In this document: piece after piece, positions 22,431 through 27,250 of the stretch
Numbering within the stretch: the first letter of the stretch is position 1
Layout of the letters: every line of letters starts with the position of its first letter
Assembly: GCA_024405255.1 (NCBI GenBank)
Contig: JAKSOY010000028.1
Location: 1 to 27,250 of the forward strand
DNA from: Kiritimatiellia bacterium
GTDB lineage: Bacteria > Verrucomicrobiota > Kiritimatiellia > RFP12 > UBA1067
Length of the DNA: 27,250 nucleotides
Direction: 5' to 3'
Program-made: the position numbers and the translations under genes
The notes under the pieces: generated by a model
Database searches by the model: none
Told to the model about the DNA's origin: nothing
Seen by the model: the letters and a program-made list of their open reading frames with translations, nothing else

Positions 22431-25277
22431 ATGAAGAGTTGGATTTTCAATTCGAGGATCGTTCGGCGATTGACGATGGTTGGGGCGGTCCTTCTGGCGA
22501 TGTCGGCTTTGGCGGCGGAACCGTTTCCGGAGATTGTTTCGCGGGAGGCGATCTTCTGGTTGGATGCGGCGGACGAGGCCACGATTTCGCGCGATGGGTC
22601 GGGGGCGGTTTCGACATGGCGGTCGAAGGCTGGGGACCGGCGCGTGGCCACGAGTACGGCCGCGCGCCCGCTCTATGACACGACGACCTACGGCTTCCCG
22701 GTTGTCGATTTCGGTGCGCCGGGGAGCGGGAAGGATTTCCGTTATCCGCGCATCGAGGGCATTCGCACCGTCTTCCTCGTGGCGAAAGTGGCGAAGGGGG
22801 AATATCAGGCCTGGCTCGGGAACATCGGCACGGCCCCCGATCCCTATCCGCCGCCGTACTTCGTGCGCAATCAATACCGCGGCTATCTCTACGGCGACAG
22901 CGCAGCCGCGAATCGCGTGTGGCATGGGCACGATGAAGTGCTTTCGCCGGTCCAGGAAGAGGTACCCACCGATTCGTTCATCGTCCTCTGCCTCGGCACG
23001 AAGGCGCCGGGCGTTTCCGATTCGCTCACGAACGATCGGCTCCTGGTGAACCGCAACGGCGGGCGCCAGCAGGCCGAACTCATTCTCTTCAACCGCGACC
23101 TCTCGGATGCCGAGCGTCGGCGTGTGACCGACTATCTGACGCGGAAGTGGAAGGGCCTGGCCGGTGCGCGGGCCGAGGCGTTGTTCCGTCCGATGCCGCC
23201 GCCGCAGATGGCCTCCGTCGCGAGCGGCAAGGTGAATCGTTTTGTGAGATTCAAAGACGGCAAGATCATGGGCGCATCCTACCGCCTTGCGACGGGCGGC
23301 GAATTCATGCAGGCGAATTCGCGGGAGTTTTCCCTTCAGGTCAACGACAAGACCTATACGGGCTGGAACGAATGGAAGGACGTGCGGGTGACGCGGCGGG
23401 ATCGTCCGGACGGGGGGCGGGAGACCGCCGTCTCGTTCACGGCGCTCGACGGGTCGTTCGCCCTCACGCTCGCCTATTCGAGCTTCCCGGATCTGCCGCT
23501 CGTTTCGAAGACGCTGCGTATCGCGAACACGGGGACGGGCGACGCGAAGGTCGAGTCCGTCTGTGTGGAGGATTTCGCCACGACGATCGACCCCACGGAA
23601 GGCCTGACCTATCGGCAGTATGGACGTTTCTCGGTACCGGGTCCGTATGTGGGCAATTGGGACGATCCGCTCGTGGTGCTCCATGAGCTACAGAAGCGCC
23701 GCGGACTCGCCGTGGGCAATGAGACGGCGGGCGTGATCAAGCGCACGTCGACATTCGAAGGCGGCCACGCGCTTCGCGCGGGCGTGACGATGCCGAACGA
23801 TCCGCATCCCTTCCGCCGGTGGCTGAAACCGGGCGAGTCCTGGACGAGTGCGGCGGTGTTTACGGTTCCCTTCGCCGAGGAGAGCGACCCGCAAGCCGTG
23901 GTGAACGGCGCGGTGAGCGACTACGTGCGGAAGTACATGGGCGTGCATGTCGCAAAACTCGCGCACCGGCCCACGCTCGTCTATGCGAACTGGGAACCGT
24001 TCACCTCGCGGATCGACGAACGGACGTGCAACGAACTCGTCGATGCGGTGGCGGACTGCGGCGGTGAGGAATTCCTCCTGGATGCGGTCTGGTATGTGAA
24101 CCGCCATCAGGCGAAAGCGCGGTCGACCGACTTCCAGCATTTCTGCGGCGACTGGATCGTCGACGCGAAGAAGTTCCCGAGCGGACTGAAACCGCTCTTC
24201 GACCATGTGCGGGCGCGCGGGATGCGTCCGGGCCTTTGGTTTGCGCTCGCGTCGACCGACTTCACGAGCGAGGTGTATCTCGCCCATCCCGAATGGCACG
24301 TGAAGGACGCGCGCGGGAAGTCCACCTACCTCCACACGTCGATGGGCGAGTCGCGCGCGATCATCACGATGTGCCTGGGCACCGACTGGTACAACTACAT
24401 CCGCGATACGATCGTTTCGGCCGTGAAGGAACATGGACTCGCCTACGTCAAACTCGACCTGACGATTGCCGCAAGCGCCTACATCTACCGGGCGGATCAT
24501 AGCGGCTGCTACGCGACGAACCATCCCGGCCATCGCGACCGCGCGGAGTCGTTCGACGTCATCTACGCGCGCTGCCTGCAGCTCTTCGACGAGCTCCATG
24601 CGGCGGCGCCGGACCTCTATGTGGACTGCACGTTCGAAACGGCGGGCAAGCTGCAGCTGATGGACTACGGCATCGCCCGCCATGCGGACGGCAACTGGCT
24701 CTCCAACATCTCGGGCACGCGCGCGAACGGCAATCTGCGCATGCGCTCCTATGCTTGGGGCCGAACGCCGGCCCTCCCGGCGTCGTCGCTTGTCATCGGC
24801 AATCTGCGGATGGATGCACCCACGCATCTCGTCGACTACAAGTCGCTCATGGGCGCCTTCCCGATGATGCTCGGCGATCCGCGAAAGCTGTCTCCGTCGG
24901 CGCGTGCCGAATTCAAGCGGCTCGCCGATTGGGTGAAGGGCGTCGAGGTGCGGCACAGCATCATGCTCTTCCGTCAGGACCTTGCCGGCTTCGGCGAACC
25001 GGGCGAAGGACGATGGGACGGCTACCAGCGCATCAATACCGAAACGAAATCGGGCGGCTTTGTGGGCGTCTTCCGCCAGAATGCCGCCGAGGCGTCGCGC
25101 CAGGTGACGGTGCGCGGTCTCGACCCCGTCGCGCGCTATGCCGTCATTCGCAGTCCAGAGGAAAAACCGTTCGCCACAATGACCGGAGCCGAACTCGCCG
25201 AAAAGGGCTTCCGCGTCGAATTCGCAAATCGTCAAGACGGCGAACTCTTCGAAATCCGTCGTCAATCGGGGCATTGA
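22431..25277 (+). CDS. Exported LamG-like plus GH36-like alpha-galactosidase
   Basis: A 948-residue protein with AAGGAG (22416-22421) and a signal peptide (LTMVGAVLLAMSALAA, cut near 29). Residues 38-245 are a LamG-like module (FWLDAADEATISRDGSGAVSTW type opening). From about 270 a beta-sandwich precedes a (beta/alpha)8 domain (about 515-860) of the GH36/GH27 clan: VYANWEPF, then GEEFLLDAVWYVN, then GLWFALAST. The nucleophile sits in YVKLD676LT, equivalent to the K-W-D motif. The usual acid/base W-x-S-D reads NWLSN (about 755-759); D753 just before it is another possible acid. A small beta domain follows to the end. Alpha-galactosidases of this clan release terminal galactose from raffinose-type sugars or galactomannan. 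The ASCH gene is 15 nt upstream. Family confident, activity less so. Confidence 0.82.
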   Translation: MKSWIFNSRIVRRLTMVGAVLLAMSALAAEPFPEIVSREAIFWLDAADEATISRDGSGAVSTWRSKAGDRRVATSTAARPLYDTTTYGFPVVDFGAPGSGKDFRYPRIEGIRTVFLVAKVAKGEYQAWLGNIGTAPDPYPPPYFVRNQYRGYLYGDSAAANRVWHGHDEVLSPVQEEVPTDSFIVLCLGTKAPGVSDSLTNDRLLVNRNGGRQQAELILFNRDLSDAERRRVTDYLTRKWKGLAGARAEALFRPMPPPQMASVASGKVNRFVRFKDGKIMGASYRLATGGEFMQANSREFSLQVNDKTYTGWNEWKDVRVTRRDRPDGGRETAVSFTALDGSFALTLAYSSFPDLPLVSKTLRIANTGTGDAKVESVCVEDFATTIDPTEGLTYRQYGRFSVPGPYVGNWDDPLVVLHELQKRRGLAVGNETAGVIKRTSTFEGGHALRAGVTMPNDPHPFRRWLKPGESWTSAAVFTVPFAEESDPQAVVNGAVSDYVRKYMGVHVAKLAHRPTLVYANWEPFTSRIDERTCNELVDAVADCGGEEFLLDAVWYVNRHQAKARSTDFQHFCGDWIVDAKKFPSGLKPLFDHVRARGMRPGLWFALASTDFTSEVYLAHPEWHVKDARGKSTYLHTSMGESRAIITMCLGTDWYNYIRDTIVSAVKEHGLAYVKLDLTIAASAYIYRADHSGCYATNHPGHRDRAESFDVIYARCLQLFDELHAAAPDLYVDCTFETAGKLQLMDYGIARHADGNWLSNISGTRANGNLRMRSYAWGRTPALPASSLVIGNLRMDAPTHLVDYKSLMGAFPMMLGDPRKLSPSARAEFKRLADWVKGVEVRHSIMLFRQDLAGFGEPGEGRWDGYQRINTETKSGGFVGVFRQNAAEASRQVTVRGLDPVARYAVIRSPEEKPFATMTGAELAEKGFRVEFANRQDGELFEIRRQSGH

Positions 25278-25284
25278 GGACGCG

Positions 25285-25402
25285 ACCTTGGAAAACCGTG
25301 AGTTGGATACGCAATTCACCTTGGATTTCCGTGACTTCACACCTGTTTTAACCTTGGATTTCCGTGACCTGTGCTTGACTTGGTACCGTTAGATTTGCGC
25401 TT
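25285..25402. repeat. 18-bp direct repeats with a 33-bp period
   Basis: Units start at 25285 (ACCTTGGAAAACCGTGAG), 25318 and 25351 (both ACCTTGGATTTCCGTGAC), exactly 33 bp apart with unrelated 15-bp spacers. A degenerate fourth unit lies at 25385-25402, at a step of 34 bp with one inserted base. The array ends where the truncated DUF4143 gene begins to resemble its family. There are too few units and the spacers are too short for a CRISPR array. Confidence 0.75.
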
Positions 25403-25921
25403 CTCGAACGAGCCCGCATTGTGAAGCGTATTTCCGGCGTCCATGCGAATGGCATTCCCTTGGGAGGAGACATCAATCCCAAGCAGACGAAGTTCATCTT
25501 GTTGGATACGGGCCTCTTCCTCTGCGAATCTGGCCTTAATGTCTCCACTTGGGTACTTGACGCTCCGGCAAAGTTCATTAACAGGGGCAAGCTCGCAGAG
25601 ATGTTCACCGCGCTCGAGCTCGTCAAGAATGCGTCGTCGCTAGATGACGCACAACTCTTCTATTGGCATCGTGAAGCCAGAAACTCGAATGCGGAAGTGG
25701 ACTATGTCGTTCAGTTCCGAAACCAGATCCTTCCCATTGAGGTCAAGAGCGGTACAAGCGGATTGATGACGAGCCTCCGCCTTCTGATGAACGAGAAGCA
25801 TTTCCCCCTGGCCGTTCGTACGTCCGTGGAGAACTTCGGCTTGCTTGATGACGGTGTGCGTATCATTCCGCTCTACATGATCGGCGAGTACGCCCGAATC
25901 CTTCGGGAAGCAGAGGCCTGA
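25394..25921 (+). pseudogene. DUF4143 / AAA-type ATPase, C-terminal half only
   Basis: The frame has a stop at 25376-25378 and starts to look like the family at FALLERARIVKRI (25394 on); the only start-like codons nearby are GTG 25421 and ATG 25475-region codons. The product matches the C-terminal part of DUF4143 ATPases: IPLGGDINPKQTKFILLDTGLF, RGKLAEMFTALEL, LFYWHREARNSNAEVDYVV and LPIEVKSGTSG, the latter two carrying the D...E-x-K pattern of PD-(D/E)XK folds. The roughly 200-residue P-loop ATPase portion is absent, and the preceding gene and repeats occupy its place. This is a 5'-truncated gene, probably inactive. The break coincides with the 33-bp repeat array. Confidence 0.8.
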
Positions 25922-25997
25922 AAGCACCGTCAATGCGACAGAAAAGTTGGTGCAAAATGTGAGTAAGTTTTCAGTCAGATGTTTACGATTGGATTTC

Positions 25998-26081
25998 CAT
26001 AGGGACAGACCCCGTGTTAGGGACGAAGATTTCAGTTCGGAACCGTTCCGCACCGAAATCTTCGCGGGGACTGTCCCCATA
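25998..26081. repeat. Large imperfect inverted repeat with GGGACAGACCCC / GGGGACTGTCCCC arms
   Basis: The inner arms 26024-26040 and 26048-26064 pair at 15 of 17 positions around a 7-nt loop. The outer arms CATAGGGACAGACCCCG (25998-26014) and CGGGGACTGTCCCCATA (26065-26081) also pair nearly completely, with about 9 extra nt on the left side. Such GGGACAG-type palindromes are often seen beside REP-associated Y1 transposases; no transposase gene is present here. Confidence 0.7.
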
Positions 26082-26222
26082 CGAATCTATGAAAGGCTGG
26101 GTGACTTCGATCAGGCAGATGACGCGGGGGATTTCTTGTCTGGATTGGAGGCGGCGAAACGCCTGGCAAAGGAATCAGAACGCACGAAGAATATGATTGG
26201 TTGGAGGGAGGCAAAGATCTAG
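26079..26222 (+). other. Open reading segment inside the repeat element
   Basis: Downstream of the inverted repeat, a frame reads IRIYERLGDFDQADDAGDFLSGL and ends in MIGWREAKI at TAG 26220-26222. The composition is protein-like (charged, helical), but there is no start codon with a ribosome site after the repeat and I recognise no family. It may be the decayed tail of a mobile-element gene. I would not count it as a functional gene. The remaining non-coding stretch 25922-25997 shows nothing. Confidence 0.25.
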
Positions 26223-26247
26223 GGGGACATGATTCGAGCCGATCAAA

Positions 26248-26271
26248 AGATTTCGTGTTGGGACAGACCCC
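26248..26271 (+). repeat. Direct copy of the GGGACAGACCCC motif
   Basis: The motif at 26260-26271 is preceded by AGATTTCGTGTT, resembling GGATTTCCATA before the left copy at 25992-26012. With the inverted copy at 26066-26078, the three copies run +, -, + and may bound a 260-280-bp non-autonomous element. Confidence 0.6.
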
Positions 26272-26324
26272 ATCGAATTAAATTGGTCAACCCTGATCTC
26301 CCTCTGTCTTTATTTGAATAAAAA

Positions 26325-26333
26325 TGTTATAAT
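26325..26333 (+). promoter_or_regulatory. Extended -10 promoter
   Basis: TGTTATAAT is a full TGn-TATAAT extended -10 element in an AT-rich stretch; the -35 region is weak. The predicted start is near 26340, inside a dyad (CACTGT 26336-26341 and ACAGTG 26354-26359, with TCC/GGA inside), which could be an operator or the 5' stem of the transcript. Confidence 0.6.
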
Positions 26334-26429
26334 GGCACTGTTCCTTTGGGGATACAGTGAGTCAGAACTAGGGGAACAAGACAAAACGCTGCAAAGCAAT
26401 CGTCGGAAGAAACTTAGGAAATTTCTGAT

Positions 26430-26567
26430 ATGGCGATACTGGTGCAGAGGTATGTGCGCACATCCGCGTGCCTCTCTCCGTATTTCATATCGGGCATCCT
26501 AAAGCCTCTACCGAAATCGGAGAGAGGCCGTTTCCTTTCTTTGATGGTTGCGATGCGAGAAAGGTGA
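26430..26567 (+). CDS. Candidate 45-residue leader ORF
   Basis: ATG 26430 follows AGGAA (26416-26420) at 9-nt spacing. The product begins MAILVQRYVRTSACLSPYF and ends in VAMRER. The frame runs straight through both arms of the terminator-like stem at 26470-26528 and stops at TGA 26565-26567, 3 nt before the ATG of the cysteine-rich protein. Ribosomes on this ORF would melt the stem and end within re-initiation distance of the next gene, so translational coupling is plausible. I recognise no family; the arrangement rather than the sequence is the evidence. Confidence 0.35.
   Translation: MAILVQRYVRTSACLSPYFISGILKPLPKSERGRFLSLMVAMRER
26470..26543 (+). terminator. Terminator-like stem, possible attenuator
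   Basis: GCCTCTCTCCG (26470-26480) pairs perfectly with CGGAGAGAGGC (26518-26528). After one bulged T, ATTTC/GAAAT adds five pairs, giving a 16-bp stem over a loop of about 26 nt, followed by the pyrimidine-rich CGTTTCCTTTCTTT. An alternative pairing of AGAGG (26446-26450) with CCTCT (26471-26475), enclosing the palindrome ATGTGCGCACAT (26452-26463), would exclude the base of this stem. Confidence 0.6.
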
Positions 26568-26570
26568 GAC

Positions 26571-26978
26571 ATGAAACGATATAGATTCTTCATGGTGATG
26601 GCGACTATTGTTGCATTAATGTTGCCGTGCAACGCAAAGGCGTCGGTGCAAGTGGCGGCGAAAACTGCGGCGGAGAATATGACCGTCAAGAACATTGCCA
26701 AGTTGTACAAGGTTAGAACGGAGGCAGAGAATCCCGATCAGCGCGAAGTGATTATTCAGGCCTGTATTGCTGGTTTGTATGCGATTGGCGACACGAAAAA
26801 CGCAAAAAAGATCAATCAGGACAAGAACAGAGATGGGTTCATACATTCACTCATGAAAGAGTGTGATCTTTGTCGTGGGGAAGGGCGTTCGCAAGTGGGC
26901 TGTTACAAGTGCAAGGGCTCGGGTGCTTGCCAAAACTGGAAATGCAAAAATGGAACCGTGATTGGCGTCGGCGGTTAG
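26571..26978 (+). CDS. Secreted small protein with DnaJ-type cysteine-rich zinc motif
   Basis: A 135-residue protein with a signal peptide (MKRYRFFMVMATIVALMLPCNAK split near residue 25, AKA-S). The mature part has a charged helical region (about 30-95) and a C-terminal cysteine cluster: C98-x2-C101-x-G-x-G, C111-x2-C114-x-G-x-G and C120-x4-C125-x-N-G. These resemble the CxxCxGxG repeats of DnaJ zinc fingers, but only three pairs are present and no J domain is seen, so it is not a DnaJ. An AAAGG ribosome site (26560-26564) precedes the ATG. It may be a periplasmic metal- or redox-related protein; the role is unknown. It lies downstream of an extended -10 promoter, a leader ORF and a terminator-like stem that may control it. 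Confidence 0.75.
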   Translation: MKRYRFFMVMATIVALMLPCNAKASVQVAAKTAAENMTVKNIAKLYKVRTEAENPDQREVIIQACIAGLYAIGDTKNAKKINQDKNRDGFIHSLMKECDLCRGEGRSQVGCYKCKGSGACQNWKCKNGTVIGVGG

Positions 26979-27025
26979 GAGGTACGAGACTTCTGATGAA
27001 CCTGTGAAATTCTTCTGCAAAATGA

Positions 27026-27250
27026 GTGATAGATACGGCAGAGGGATGTACTCTGGCGAGGTTACGGCGCGGTGCGGTAGTAGCGATCAGTCTGTGTGGC
27101 GTGAAGGCGAAGATGTACGCTGACATCCCATTTTGGCGTTCGCTTTCTTTCATGCCTGGAGGACTTGCCGTTCTCGCGTGGTCGAGCGATGTGTTCGTCG
27201 AGGTGCTGGACCATCTGATCGTGGCAGGGGACAAGTGGACATCGTGTGTG
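27026..27250 (+). CDS. Possible 5' end of an unknown gene (runs off the window)
   Basis: After TGA 27023-27025 the frame stays open to the edge of the window for 75 codons. GTG 27026 and ATG 27113 (with GAAGG about 8 nt upstream) are candidate starts. From 27113 it reads MYADIPFWRSLSFMPGGLAV, with a hydrophobic patch and acidic VFVEVLDHLI. No family is recognised and other frames in this stretch are not compelling. Treat it as weak. Confidence 0.25.
   Translation, partial: MIDTAEGCTLARLRRGAVVAISLCGVKAKMYADIPFWRSLSFMPGGLAVLAWSSDVFVEVLDHLIVAGDKWTSCV

Noticed and set aside
25285..25402. CRISPR array
   Set aside because: There are only three good 18-bp units with 15-bp spacers and no cas genes; repeats and spacers are too short for a typical array.
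26332..26502. 57-codon ORF starting at the ATG inside the TATAATGG of the promoter at 26325
   Set aside because: The ATG overlaps the -10 box, so it would lie upstream of the transcription start; there is no ribosome site and the product is not protein-like.
26340..26543. Known housekeeping RNA (6S, SRP, RNase P or tmRNA)
   Set aside because: None of the conserved cores I know for these RNAs could be matched; it was kept only as a leader or unknown-RNA candidate.
26851..27234. 127-codon - strand ORF at the right edge
   Set aside because: It overlaps the convincing cysteine-rich gene, has no ribosome site and its product resembles no family.

Overview
The window reads as chromosome of a GC-rich, polysaccharide-degrading bacterium of the Verrucomicrobiota, most likely a Kiritimatiellae-type (animal gut or sediment) lineage. 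This is inferred from secreted proteins that combine LamG-like domains, GH-type catalytic domains, FAD-dependent oxidoreductases, golvesin-type modules and Ca-binding DxDGDG-like linkers. No 16S or ribosomal marker is present beyond a short EF-Ts tail, so the taxonomy is an inference. Every confident gene is on the + strand.

Layout: (1) 1-4003 is housekeeping: the 3' end of tsf, an intrinsic terminator, then a tight proB / membrane metallophosphoesterase / proA operon for proline synthesis with an unexpected middle gene. (2) 4136-5418 holds a consensus sigma70-type promoter, an NrtR-like Nudix regulator and the C-terminal remnant of an ADP-ribosylglycohydrolase. (3) 5589-18305 is a block of three large exported proteins: a 2169-residue beta-helix/LamG repeat protein, a LamG plus GH32-like five-bladed propeller protein, and an SGNH hydrolase fused to an FAD-dependent oxidoreductase with golvesin-like modules. 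(4) 18407-22415 is an AT-richer island: a membrane-anchored SUKH-like protein, an NgoMIV-type restriction-modification pair (C5 methyltransferase with a long N-terminal extension, endonuclease overlapping it by 11 nt), an unknown 106-residue protein and an ASCH-domain protein. (5) 22431-25277 is a LamG-like plus GH36-like alpha-galactosidase. (6) 25285-27250 is a scarred accessory region: an array of 18-bp repeats with a 33-bp period abutting a 5'-truncated DUF4143 ATPase gene, a GGGACAGACCCC repeat element, then an extended -10 promoter, a small ORF running through a terminator-like stem, and a secreted DnaJ-type cysteine-rich protein, with an open frame at the right edge.

Working together: the glycosidase genes (GH32-like and GH36-like, with the esterase/oxidoreductase between them) look like parts of one exported glycan-utilisation locus that was interrupted by the restriction-modification cassette. 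A fructosyl plus alpha-galactosyl substrate such as the raffinose family would fit, but this rests on family-level calls whose catalytic residues deviate from consensus. Strongest candidates for undescribed biology are the phosphoesterase inside the proline operon, the SGNH-FAD fusion, the R-M cassette with its dyad-overlapped promoter, the 33-bp-phased repeats, and the leader-ORF/terminator arrangement before the cysteine-rich protein.
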